Shown one piece after another: positions 21,551 through 28,990 of a stretch of 64,000 bases of DNA. The notes under the pieces are model-generated. The model did not search any database. It was not told where the DNA came from and worked only from the letters and a program-made list of their open reading frames with translations. The position numbers were made by a program, and so were the translations under genes. The DNA comes from Billgrantia tianxiuensis (GTDB lineage: Bacteria > Pseudomonadota > Gammaproteobacteria > Pseudomonadales > Halomonadaceae), in the NCBI RefSeq assembly GCF_009834345.1, contig NZ_CP035042.1, positions 1 to 64,000 of the forward strand, given 5' to 3'. Every line of letters starts with the position of its first letter. Positions within the stretch are counted from its first letter, which is position 1.

Positions 21551-22854
21551 TGCCCAGGCCCCCTAGCCGCTGGCCTCGCTGGCTCTACTCGGCGGCGCTC
21601 TATCTGCTCTCGCCGCTGATCTGGAGGCGGGTCTGGCGTGAGCATGCGCTCACCAACCAGCGGCGTGAGCGGCTGGGGCTGATACCGCGCCAGCCGGCCG
21701 GGACGCCCCGTATATGGCTGCACTGCGCCTCGGTGGGCGAAGTACAGGCCGCCCGCCCGCTGGTGGAGGCGCTGCTGGCGCACTACCCGAGTCGCCGCCT
21801 GGTGATCACCACCATGACCGCCACCGGCGCCGAACGGGTACAGGCTCTAGTGGAGGCAATGCGCCGGGCCGGGGAGCCTGAACGCATTGGGCATCGCTTC
21901 CTGCCGCTCGACTTCCCTGGCACCGCGCGGCGCTTCGTCGCGCGGCTGGAGCCCGAACTTGCCATCTTCTTCGAGACCGAAATCTGGCCTAACCTGCTGA
22001 CGGCATGCCGCCGCCGCGGTGTGCCCACGGCGGTGGTCAACGGCCGCCTATCGCCGCGTGCTTTTCGCAGCTACCGCCGCCTGCGGCCCTTGATGGCGTC
22101 GGCCCTGGCCCAGCTCGACTGGCTGGCCGCCAAGTCCCGCGGCGACGCCGAGCGCTTCCGTGCGCTGGGCATGCCGACGACGCGTATCGACGTGGTAGGG
22201 TCGCTCAAGTACGACCTGACGCCGGACGCTGCGACGAGCGAGGCCAGCAAGCTGCTGTGCACGCGCCTTGGCTCACGCCCCGTCTGGGTGGCCGGTTCGA
22301 CCCACCCCGGCGAAGACGAGCAACTGCTTGAAGCCCATGCCCGCCTTCGTCAGCACTATCCCAATGCCCTGTTGATCCTGGTGCCGCGCCATCCTCAGCG
22401 CTTCGAGGCGGTGGCCGAGCTCGTCCAGGAGCGCGGAATGACGTTGGCGCGGCGTGCCCGCGGCGAATGGCCGGATGGGCGTACCGCGGTGTATCTGGGC
22501 GATACCATGGGCGAGCTGCTCACCCTGTACGGCGCTGCCGACCTGGCCTTCGTCGGCGGCAGCCTGGTGCCGGTGGGAGGACACAACCTGCTCGAGCCGG
22601 CCGCGATGGGCGTGCCGGTACTGACCGGCCCCGAGCTGGCCAACTTCGTCGACGTGGCCGAGACCCTGCGCCAGGGCGGCGCGCTGGTCGAAGTGAGTGG
22701 TAGCGCCATGTTGGCCGATACCCTCGTTACCCTGTTCCTCGACGAGGCCGAGCGCCACCGCCTGGCCGAGGCCGGCCTGGCGGTGGTGGCGGCCAATCGC
22801 GGCGCGCTGGCGCTCACTCTGGCCGGATTGGCACGCCTGCTGCCCGGTGAGTAA
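21550..22854 (+). CDS. waaA: 3-deoxy-D-manno-octulosonic acid transferase
   Basis: Membrane-anchored GT30 (GT-B) enzyme that transfers Kdo from CMP-Kdo to lipid A precursor. Of 434 residues, the N-terminal signal anchor is WLYSAALYLLSPLIW. Conserved WLHCASVGEVQAA, FFETEIWPNLL, and GSTHPGEDE follow, and a C-terminal GDTMGELLTLYGAADLAFVGGSL motif lies near 315-337. The start codon overlaps the hldE stop (TGATG at 21548-21552). The presence of KdkA nearby suggests that this WaaA may add a single Kdo, but the sequence does not tell. Confidence 0.95.
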   Translation: MPRPPSRWPRWLYSAALYLLSPLIWRRVWREHALTNQRRERLGLIPRQPAGTPRIWLHCASVGEVQAARPLVEALLAHYPSRRLVITTMTATGAERVQALVEAMRRAGEPERIGHRFLPLDFPGTARRFVARLEPELAIFFETEIWPNLLTACRRRGVPTAVVNGRLSPRAFRSYRRLRPLMASALAQLDWLAAKSRGDAERFRALGMPTTRIDVVGSLKYDLTPDAATSEASKLLCTRLGSRPVWVAGSTHPGEDEQLLEAHARLRQHYPNALLILVPRHPQRFEAVAELVQERGMTLARRARGEWPDGRTAVYLGDTMGELLTLYGAADLAFVGGSLVPVGGHNLLEPAAMGVPVLTGPELANFVDVAETLRQGGALVEVSGSAMLADTLVTLFLDEAERHRLAEAGLAVVAANRGALALTLAGLARLLPGE

Positions 22855-22879
22855 GCCTCCACTTACCGTCTGACGGCGA

Positions 22880-23554
22880 TCAGGCGGGAGTAAGGCGCTC
22901 CACGCCCTGCTCGGTGCCCAGCAGCAGCACGTCGGCACCGCGCGCGGCGAACAGGCCGTTGGTGACCACCCCGACGATGGCGTTGAGGCGTGCCTCCATG
23001 GCCACCGGGTCGTCGATCATGAACTCGAAGCAGTCGATGATCTGGTTGCCGTTGTCGGTGACCACGCCCTCGCGATAGACCGGGTCGGCACCCAGCTTGA
23101 CCAGCTCGCGTGCGACATAGGAGCGGGCCATGGGAATCACCTCCACCGGCAACGGGAAGGCGCCCAGGCGCTCGACGCGCTTCGAGGCGTCGGCGATGCA
23201 GATGAAGCGTTCGGCGCAGGCGGCCACGATCTTCTCGCGGGTGAGTGCCGCGCCGCCGCCCTTGATCATGTGCAAGTGAGCGTTCACTTCGTCTGCGCCG
23301 TCGATGTAGAAAGGCACCGTGCCCACGCTGTTGAGTTCAAACACCTCGATACCGTGGCGGCGCAGACGCTCGGCGCTGGCCTCGGAGCTGGCCACGGCGC
23401 CCTTGAAGTCGTCGCGTAGCCGCGCCAGGCGGTCGATGAACAGGTTGGCGGTGGAGCCGGTGCCGATGCCAAGGATGGTGTCGCGCTCGAGCCGCGGTTC
23501 GATCTCGGCAATGGCGGCGGCGGCCACGGCGTCCTTCAGTTCGTCCTGGGTCAT
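22880..23554 (-). CDS. rpiA: ribose-5-phosphate isomerase A
   Basis: Interconverts ribose 5-phosphate and ribulose 5-phosphate in the pentose phosphate pathway. The 224-residue product has the phosphate-binding [11 protein letters not shown] near residues 29-39, catalytic DGADEV near 84-89 and [11 protein letters not shown] near 96-106, the RpiA hallmarks. The N-terminus [14 protein letters not shown] and length are typical. It faces away from ilvA; the two share a 167-bp divergent region. It converges on waaA with 25 bp between them. Confidence 0.96.
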   Translation of the reverse strand: MTQDELKDAVAAAAIAEIEPRLERDTILGIGTGSTANLFIDRLARLRDDFKGAVASSEASAERLRRHGIEVFELNSVGTVPFYIDGADEVNAHLHMIKGGGAALTREKIVAACAERFICIADASKRVERLGAFPLPVEVIPMARSYVARELVKLGADPVYREGVVTDNGNQIIDCFEFMIDDPVAMEARLNAIVGVVTNGLFAARGADVLLLGTEQGVERLTPA

Positions 23555-23721
23555 GTCTTGCTCGTATCAGTGAATGGCGGGTGCCGCGCCATTATAGGCC
23601 ACGTTGCGCCTCCTGCCGACGCGTCCGCTGGACGGCAAGGTAGCGGAAATGCTACCTATAGGGGTTCTCTGCAGTGCAGCACAGGCTGCCGCCCCTCTGC
23701 GCCACTCTTGGAAACGTCAGG

Positions 23722-25236
23722 ATGCTCGAAGCCACCGTCAAGAAGATCCTCCAGGCTCACGTCTACGAAGCCGCACGTGAAACGCCAATCTCTCCGGCTC
23801 CCTTCCTGTCACGCCGCTTCAACAACCAGATCCTGATCAAGCGCGAGGATCTGCAGCCGGTCTACTCGTTCAAGATTCGTGGCGCCTACAACAAGATGGC
23901 GCAGCTCTCCGAGGAGCAGAAGGCCAAGGGTGTCATCGCCGCTTCGGCCGGCAACCATGCCCAGGGGCTGGCTATGGCGGCCAAGCTGATGGGGGTCAAG
24001 GCGGTCATCGTCATGCCGCGCATCACGCCGGAGATCAAGGTCCAGGCGGTACGTGCCCGGGGGGCCAAGGTGGTGCTCAAGGGGGATGCCTTCGCCGCCG
24101 CCGCCGAGCATGCTCAAGAGTTGATCGCCGAGCACGGCTATACCTACATTCCTCCCTTCGACGACATCGATGTCATTGCTGGCCAGGGCACCGTGGCCGT
24201 GGAGATCCTGCGCCAGCACACCGGGCCGCTGGATGCGATCTTCGTGCCGGTGGGCGGTGGCGGGCTGATCGCCGGTGTGGCGGCCTACGTCAAGTACCTG
24301 CGCCCCGACATCAAGGTGATCGGCGTCGAGGCCGAGGACAGCGCCTGTCTCAAGGCGGCGCTTGCGGCCGGCAAGCGCGTGACTCTCGATCAGGTCGGCG
24401 TGTTCGCCGAGGGCGTGGCGGTGGCGCAGATCGGCAAGGTGCCGTTCAAGGTCGTGCGCGACCTGGTCGACGACGTCATCACCGTCAACGCCGACGAGAT
24501 GTGCGCAGCGGTCAAGGATATCTTTGACGATACCCGCGCGGTGTCGGAGACCTCGGGTGCGCTATCCCTGGCCGGGCTCAAGAAGTATATCCAGCAGACC
24601 GGCGTCGAGGGCCAGACCCTGCTATGCATCAACTCCGGGGCCAATACCAACTTCGACCGCCTGCAGCACATCGCCGAGCGCACCGAACTGGGCGAGCAGC
24701 GCGAGGCGATCCTGGCCGTGACCATTCCCGAGCGCCCCGGCAGCTTCAAGAAGTTCTGCCGCACCATCGGCAAGCGCATGGTGACCGAATTCAACTACCG
24801 CTACGCCGACCCCGAGGAGGCGCATATCTTCGTCGGCGTGCAGGTCAAGCCGGGTGGCGAGGATCGCCAGGCGGTGATCGACAAGCTGCGCGAGGCCGGC
24901 TATCCGGTGGTCGACCTGACCGACAACGAGCTGGCCAAGCTGCACATTCGCCACCTTGGCGGCGGCCGTCCCAAGGAGCACTTTGCCGAAGAAGTCTATC
25001 GCTTCGAGTTTCCCGAGCGCCCCGGCGCGCTGATGAACTTCCTCACCCACCTGCCCCAGGACTGGAACATCTCGCTGTTCCACTATCGCAACCACGGCGC
25101 CGCCTTCGGCCGCGTGCTGGTCGGCATGCAGGTGCCCAATGGCGATCGTGCCCATGTCGAGGAGCATTTCGACGAGATCGGCTATCGCTACTGGAAGGAG
25201 TCGGACAACGACGCCTACCGCCTGTTCATGGCCTGA
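23722..25236 (+). CDS. ilvA: L-threonine dehydratase (threonine ammonia-lyase), biosynthetic
   Basis: PLP enzyme that deaminates threonine to 2-oxobutanoate, the committed step of isoleucine synthesis. The PLP lysine is K51 in YSFKIRGAYNK, and the PLP phosphate loop is VGGGGLIAG near 192-200. Two ACT-like regulatory modules (ERPGSFKKFCR near 336 and ERPGALMNFLT near 434) mark the isoleucine-inhibited, valine-activated form. I use ATG 23722, giving 504 residues; the ORF is open to 23674 without a ribosome site. A 7-bp hairpin (AGGTAGC/GCTACCT, 23638-23657) lies in the upstream region but has no T-run. Confidence 0.96.
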   Translation: MLEATVKKILQAHVYEAARETPISPAPFLSRRFNNQILIKREDLQPVYSFKIRGAYNKMAQLSEEQKAKGVIAASAGNHAQGLAMAAKLMGVKAVIVMPRITPEIKVQAVRARGAKVVLKGDAFAAAAEHAQELIAEHGYTYIPPFDDIDVIAGQGTVAVEILRQHTGPLDAIFVPVGGGGLIAGVAAYVKYLRPDIKVIGVEAEDSACLKAALAAGKRVTLDQVGVFAEGVAVAQIGKVPFKVVRDLVDDVITVNADEMCAAVKDIFDDTRAVSETSGALSLAGLKKYIQQTGVEGQTLLCINSGANTNFDRLQHIAERTELGEQREAILAVTIPERPGSFKKFCRTIGKRMVTEFNYRYADPEEAHIFVGVQVKPGGEDRQAVIDKLREAGYPVVDLTDNELAKLHIRHLGGGRPKEHFAEEVYRFEFPERPGALMNFLTHLPQDWNISLFHYRNHGAAFGRVLVGMQVPNGDRAHVEEHFDEIGYRYWKESDNDAYRLFMA

Positions 25237-25324
25237 ATGCTCGACGATCTGGTAGGTAAGCGTTGACTTACGCCAAAGCGCCGAATTGGCTTGGGTTTCT
25301 TTTTGTAATCGCGGTTTGAATCGG

Positions 25325-25354
25325 TTGTCATCAAACCGTCTCAAGCCCTATAGT
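25325..25354 (+). promoter_or_regulatory. sigma-70 promoter of the 31-aa membrane ORF
   Basis: TTGTCA at 25325-25330, an 18-bp spacer and TATAGT at 25349-25354. It lies 62 bp upstream of the micro-ORF at 25417 and points toward it. Confidence 0.6.
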
Positions 25355-25416
25355 CGGCGCTGTCGTGGGCTACTGCGACGCTCTTCAACCACGGGAACGT
25401 CAGGGAGCAGGTAACA

Positions 25417-25512
25417 ATGAAGCGTAAGCCCGATCTGGTCATGGCACTGGTGCTGGCGTTTGGCATTGGTGTGGTGGTCACCGGCTATGCCCAGGCGCTG
25501 ACAGGCGGCTGA
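25417..25512 (+). CDS. 31-residue single-span membrane protein (hypothetical)
   Basis: Short ORF between ilvA and the convergent fau gene. The product starts MKRKPDLVMALVLAFGIG and continues through VVVTGYAQ to LTGG. It has a positively charged N-terminus (K2, R3, K4) and one hydrophobic helix at about residues 8-24, so an inner-membrane protein with its N-terminus inside is likely. It has a good ribosome site (GGGAGCAGG at 25403-25411), its own promoter (25325-25354) and an intrinsic terminator 35 bp after the stop. This complete unit argues that it is a real gene. Function unknown; I have the impression of similar short proteins in marine gammaproteobacteria but cannot verify it here. Confidence 0.7.
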   Translation: MKRKPDLVMALVLAFGIGVVVTGYAQALTGG

Positions 25513-25546
25513 GTCGGCGGACAGTGCCATGAGTAGATGATCTCGC

Positions 25547-25579
25547 AACCGGTCGGAGCCCTGCTTCGGCCGGTTTTTT
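25547..25579 (+). terminator. intrinsic terminator after the 31-aa ORF
   Basis: A 12-bp stem with two G-U pairs (25547-25558 with 25564-25575, five-base loop) is followed by T25574-T25579. It lies between the micro-ORF and the 3' end of fau. Confidence 0.85.
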
Positions 25580-25600
25580 CATTGCCGGCCACGTCGTCGC

Positions 25601-26230
25601 TCAGGGGCGCACGACCCGTGCGTCGCTGGCGATGGCATCCAGCGGTACGTCCCAGGGGGCGACGGGCAGGCGGTCCACCCGCTGGCAGTCGTGGGCCAGC
25701 CCGATCAGGGTGGGTCGCGGGCCGGGGCGCCGGGTGAAGGCCAGGCTGCGGTCGTAGAAGCCGCCGCCCATGCCCATACGCTGGCCTTGATCGTCGAAGC
25801 CCACCAGCGGCAGCAGGATCAGGTCCAGGGCCCAGGCCGCCAGGCGACGAGCACGATGAGCGCCGTGACGGGTATGAGGCTCCGGTATGCCGAAGCGGTT
25901 ACGCCGCATGGGCGTGCCCGGATGGTAGTGGACGAACCACAGGCTGTTCTCCGACAGCGGTTTCAAGACCGGCAGGTAGACGCGAACTCCGCGGCGGGTC
26001 AGCCAGGGAATCAGCGGACGGGGATCGATCTCGCCATCGTTGGGCAGGTAGAGTGCCACGCGCCTGGCGCGGCGCACCTCGGGTAGCTGGCGCAGCCTGC
26101 CGCACAGTGCGCGATCGGCCTGGCGTCGCTGCTGGGGGCTCAGTGCTCGGCGTCTGTGGCGCAGCTCCTGACGCAGCTGGCGTCGGGAAGCGAAAGTCGA
26201 AGAGGAAAGCGCGTCGTGCTGGTCGTTCAT
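25601..26230 (-). CDS. fau: 5-formyltetrahydrofolate cyclo-ligase
   Basis: Converts 5-formyl-THF to 5,10-methenyl-THF with ATP; folate salvage, YgfA in E. coli. The 209-residue product has an Arg-rich N-terminus (RRQLRQELRHRRRALSPQQR) and a YLPNDGEIDPRPL block. The C-terminal ATP/substrate-binding motif is LVGFDDQGQRMGMGGGFYDR near 142-161. It begins 11 bp after the 3' end of 6S RNA, the same ssrS-ygfA arrangement as in E. coli, so it is probably co-transcribed with the RNA. Confidence 0.94.
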   Translation of the reverse strand: MNDQHDALSSSTFASRRQLRQELRHRRRALSPQQRRQADRALCGRLRQLPEVRRARRVALYLPNDGEIDPRPLIPWLTRRGVRVYLPVLKPLSENSLWFVHYHPGTPMRRNRFGIPEPHTRHGAHRARRLAAWALDLILLPLVGFDDQGQRMGMGGGFYDRSLAFTRRPGPRPTLIGLAHDCQRVDRLPVAPWDVPLDAIASDARVVRP

Positions 26231-26241
26231 GATGCGGTGGG

Positions 26242-26423
26242 GTTCCCCAGAGTGCCGCTGTCGTTCTGGCCCTTGAACCCTTGGTTCAAGGTGGGTGGCC
26301 GCAGCCGAACCGTCAGGCTTTCCGACGCACGGACATGCACACGGGTCCGGCTAGCTAATGGCCGCCCTGGGTATTGCTCATAGGCTCGAGGGACTTCAAC
26401 GACTGGCCAACACCCCAGGGAAC
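26242..26423 (-). ncRNA. ssrS: 6S RNA
   Basis: About 182 nt between zapA and fau on the same strand, the conserved position of ssrS in gammaproteobacteria. The 3' half contains CACCTTGAACCAAGGGTTCA and AGCGGCACTCTGGGGAAC, close to E. coli 6S RNA (CACCUUGAACCAAGGGUUCA, then GCGGCAUCUC). The 5' half carries TTGGCCAGTC and GAGCCTATGAGC. The ends pair (GTTCCCTGGGGTG with CACTCTGGGGAAC, one side bulged), forming the closing stem. 6S RNA mimics an open promoter and sequesters sigma-70 RNA polymerase in stationary phase. The 5' end is set by the promoter; the 3' end is estimated from the stem. Confidence 0.93.
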
Positions 26424-26429
26424 ACCCTC

Positions 26430-26458
26430 ATCGTATCAGAGCTGGCAGGCGGGTCCAA
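26430..26458 (-). promoter_or_regulatory. sigma-70 promoter of ssrS
   Basis: On the minus strand TTGGAC (26458-26453), a 17-bp spacer and TACGAT (26435-26430). It predicts a start at about 26423, exactly where the 6S closing stem begins. It follows the zapA stop directly. Confidence 0.8.
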
Positions 26459-26460
26459 CG

Positions 26461-26781
26461 TCATTCGGCGGAAGTTCGGCTGCGCAGCGAGGCGCCCGCC
26501 GTGGCTTGCTCCAGACGCTCGCTGAGTTGGCCGAGCTGCTGCTCCTCGTGGCGGCGGGTATCCAGCACCTCCAGCAGCTCATGGGCGATGTTCAGGGCTG
26601 CCATGAGCGCCACGCGCTCGTTGCCGAGCAGGTTGTTCTGGGAGTGGATGCCTTGCATGGCGCGATCGAGGTAGCGGGCGGCGCGCTCCAGCTTGCGCTC
26701 TTCGCCGGGATTGCAGGCGAACACGTAGTGCCGGCCCAGTAGGGTCACCTGGGCGGTGGGGCGAGAGGCGTCTTCGCTCAT
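26461..26781 (-). CDS. zapA: cell division protein ZapA
   Basis: Small cytoplasmic protein that cross-links FtsZ filaments and stabilises the Z-ring. The 106-residue product has an N-terminal globular part (VTLLGRHYVFACNPGEERKLERAARYLD, a ZapA signature region) and a C-terminal coiled coil for tetramerisation (about 50-95). The ATG at 26781 has a GGAG eight bases upstream; the longer frame to 26835 lacks one. Gene order zapA-ssrS-fau, divergent from ygfB-pepP, is the classic gammaproteobacterial layout. Confidence 0.93.
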   Translation of the reverse strand: MSEDASRPTAQVTLLGRHYVFACNPGEERKLERAARYLDRAMQGIHSQNNLLGNERVALMAALNIAHELLEVLDTRRHEEQQLGQLSERLEQATAGASLRSRTSAE

Positions 26782-26806
26782 GGCGGGCTCCGGTGTCGGC
26801 TTGTCG

Positions 26807-26828
26807 ACCCGATGCGTTAACATCGGGT
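26807..26828. repeat. inverted repeat upstream of zapA
   Basis: ACCCGATG (26807-26814), six bases, CATCGGGT (26821-26828): a perfect 8-bp inverted repeat 26 bp upstream of zapA, within its likely leader. It could be a leader hairpin or a protein site. Confidence 0.45.
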
Positions 26829-26940
26829 GAAACAAGACGGATCAATTCAGTCACTCACTATAAGAGAGCCCTTCGCAGACGGTCAACGCAGCGCCGTTCG
26901 CAGGAGGACATTCACCGCAATCCGACCTAGGGGTTCTTGC

Positions 26941-27516
26941 ATGTCAACGACCGAAGACCGCCCGGACTTTTCCACCATTGCCGATCTGTTCCTCTCCCAC
27001 GGCAGCATGCAGTCGCCCGCCTTTCTCGACGGCCGCCTGTGCGCCGAGCTGGCGCTTCACGATCTCACCGCCGAAGCCTGGCTGGAAGAGGTCTGTCATG
27101 GGCTCGGCATCGAGCAGCCCCGCGATCGCGAGAGCGGCGAGGCGCTGCTGGCCTGGCGCCGCCAGACCCTGGATGCCCTTGCCGATGCCGCCCTCAACTA
27201 CGAGCCGCTGCTGCCCGACGATCTGTTCTCGCTGGCCGAGCGGGCTCGGGGCCTGCAGGAGTGGACGCTCGGTTTTCTCGAGGTGATCGAGGATGCCGGC
27301 GACAAGCCGCGCCAAGGCTGGTCGCAGGCGCTGCGCGAGGCCATCGAGGACCTCGAGGCGCTGGGCGGCATGGAGACCGATCTCGAGGACAACGCGGAGA
27401 ACGAGAACGACCTGTTCGCGCTGACTGAGCATGCCCGCATGGCTGCCATGCTGCTGTACACCGAGCAGCACCCCGGTCAGCCGCAGGTAGAGAGCGGCGA
27501 GCCCATCCAGCATTAG
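26941..27516 (+). CDS. ygfB: UPF0149 family protein (YgfB-like)
   Basis: All-helical cytoplasmic protein of the UPF0149/YgfB family. The protein is acidic throughout (for example LEALGGMETDLEDNAENEND) and ends with EHARMAAMLLYTE, the conserved C-terminal helix. In Pseudomonas aeruginosa a YgfB homologue has been linked to repression of the AmpDh3 amidase; whether that holds here is unknown. The chosen ATG at 26941 gives 191 residues and follows an AGGGG. It starts the ygfB-pepP-ubiH-ubiI series, 56 bp before pepP. Confidence 0.88.
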   Translation: MSTTEDRPDFSTIADLFLSHGSMQSPAFLDGRLCAELALHDLTAEAWLEEVCHGLGIEQPRDRESGEALLAWRRQTLDALADAALNYEPLLPDDLFSLAERARGLQEWTLGFLEVIEDAGDKPRQGWSQALREAIEDLEALGGMETDLEDNAENENDLFALTEHARMAAMLLYTEQHPGQPQVESGEPIQH

Positions 27517-27572
27517 GAAGTCCAGGCCTTGCCCAAGCCCAAGATTCCTTTTTCCGTAGCACGCAAGGAGCC

Positions 27573-28913
27573 ATGATGCTGCCCGATCCCCTGCCCCGCC
27601 CCGCCCCTATCGGCAACGACGAATACCGTGCCCGCCGGACGGCACTGATGCGGCAACTGCCGAAAGACAGCGCTGTGCTGCTGCTCGGTGCCGGGCTCGT
27701 CACCCGCTCGCGTGATAGCGACTACCCCTTTCGCCAGAACAGCGATTTTCACTACCTGACCGGGTTTCCCGAGCCCGACGCCCTGCTACTGCTGCTGCCG
27801 GGACGCACCGAAGGTGAAAGTGTGCTGTTCTGCCAGGAGCGTAACCCCAGCCTGGAAGCCTGGACCGGTATTCGACTGGGGGCCGAGGGGGCCGTGCGCG
27901 AGCACGGTGTCGATCAGGCTTACGAGAATGGCGAGCGCGACGCGCGTCTGGAGACGCTGCTCGACGGCCGCACGACACTTTACCTGATGCTCGACGATAC
28001 CGAAGCCATGGCGCTGGCCGATGACGTGCGCGGGCGCCTGGCCGCGCGGGTGCGGCGCGGTGCCCTTCCACCGCGCAGCTATGCCGACCTGGCGCCGCTG
28101 CTGCATGCACAGCGGCTGATCAAGAGCGAACACGAACTCGCCCTGATGCGCCATGCGGCACGCATCTCGGCCCTGGCGCACCTGCGTGCGATGCGCACCG
28201 CCCGCCCCGGCCTTGCCGAATACCACCTTCAGGCGGAGCTCGAGCACGAGTTTCGCTGGCACGGCGGCAGCGGGCCGGCCTACGCCAGTATCGTAGGTGG
28301 CGGCGCGAACGCTTGTGTGCTGCACTACATCGAGAATAACAAGCCGTTACGCGAGGGCGAGCTGGTGCTGATCGATGCTGGGGCCGAGTTCGAGCTGTAT
28401 GCCGGGGACATTACCCGCACCTTTCCTGTCGACGGCCGCTTCAGCGATGCCCAGCGTGCGCTCTACGAGCTGGTGCTGGCGGCTCAGGAGCGTGCCGTGG
28501 AGGCAGTTCGCCCCGGCGCGACCCTTACCGAAATCCATGATGGCGTGGTACGTGATCTCACTGCCGGCCTGATCCGTCTGGGGCTGCTGCAAGGCAAGGT
28601 CGAGGCGCGCATCGAGGACGAGAGCTACAAGCGCTTCTACCTGCACTCGACGTCGCACTGGCTGGGGCTCGACGTTCACGACGTGGGGGAGTATCGCCTC
28701 CAGGGTGAGCCGCGACCGCTGGAACCGGGCATGGTGCTGACGGTGGAACCTGGCCTGTATATCCCACCTGACGAGGACATCGCGCCCGAGTTTCGCGGTA
28801 TCGGTATCCGTATCGAGGATGACGTGGCGGTAACCGCCGAGGGGCACGAGGTGCTGACCGCCGACGTACCCAAGCGCGTGGCGGATATCGTGGCGTTGAT
28901 GGCTAGCGAGTAA
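27573..28913 (+). CDS. pepP: Xaa-Pro aminopeptidase
   Basis: Manganese-dependent pita-bread peptidase that removes an N-terminal residue preceding proline. The 446-residue product has an N-terminal AMP_N domain (about 1-170) and a catalytic domain with metal ligands in LIDAGAEFELYAGDITRTFP (two Asp, near 266 and 277). The remaining ligands are in STSHWLGLDVHDVG (His near 358), VEPGLY (Glu near 388) and IRIEDD (Glu near 411). Two ATGs, 27573 and 27576, follow AAGGAG at 27565-27570; the second has better spacing. The order with ygfB, ubiH and ubiI is as in E. coli. Confidence 0.95.
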   Translation: MMLPDPLPRPAPIGNDEYRARRTALMRQLPKDSAVLLLGAGLVTRSRDSDYPFRQNSDFHYLTGFPEPDALLLLLPGRTEGESVLFCQERNPSLEAWTGIRLGAEGAVREHGVDQAYENGERDARLETLLDGRTTLYLMLDDTEAMALADDVRGRLAARVRRGALPPRSYADLAPLLHAQRLIKSEHELALMRHAARISALAHLRAMRTARPGLAEYHLQAELEHEFRWHGGSGPAYASIVGGGANACVLHYIENNKPLREGELVLIDAGAEFELYAGDITRTFPVDGRFSDAQRALYELVLAAQERAVEAVRPGATLTEIHDGVVRDLTAGLIRLGLLQGKVEARIEDESYKRFYLHSTSHWLGLDVHDVGEYRLQGEPRPLEPGMVLTVEPGLYIPPDEDIAPEFRGIGIRIEDDVAVTAEGHEVLTADVPKRVADIVALMASE

Positions 28914-28942
28914 CCAGTGAAGGACGCTTTCTTCATGCTATT

Positions 28943-28955
28943 ACGTAATTTACGT
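28943..28955. repeat. AT-rich palindrome between pepP and ubiH
   Basis: ACGTAA-T-TTACGT, a perfect 6-bp inverted repeat inside a TTACG-rich stretch (28941-28959), 36 bp upstream of ubiH. It stands out from the GC-rich surroundings and might mark an independent ubiH promoter or operator. Confidence 0.35.
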
Positions 28956-28990
28956 TACGAAACGCTGGACTGTAGTACGGGTCTGGCCTC

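Noticed and set aside
22855..22879. GTAAG/CTTAC hairpin between waaA and rpiA as a terminator
   Set aside because: Only five base pairs and no T-run.
23638..23657. Hairpin in the ilvA leader as an attenuator
   Set aside because: A 7-bp stem exists, but there is no T-run and no leader peptide rich in Ile, Leu or Val codons.
23770..23783. Possible sixth parS in ilvA (CACGTGAAAC)
   Set aside because: Only one half matches; the left arm is GCCG instead of GTTT, and it encodes a plausible stretch of IlvA.
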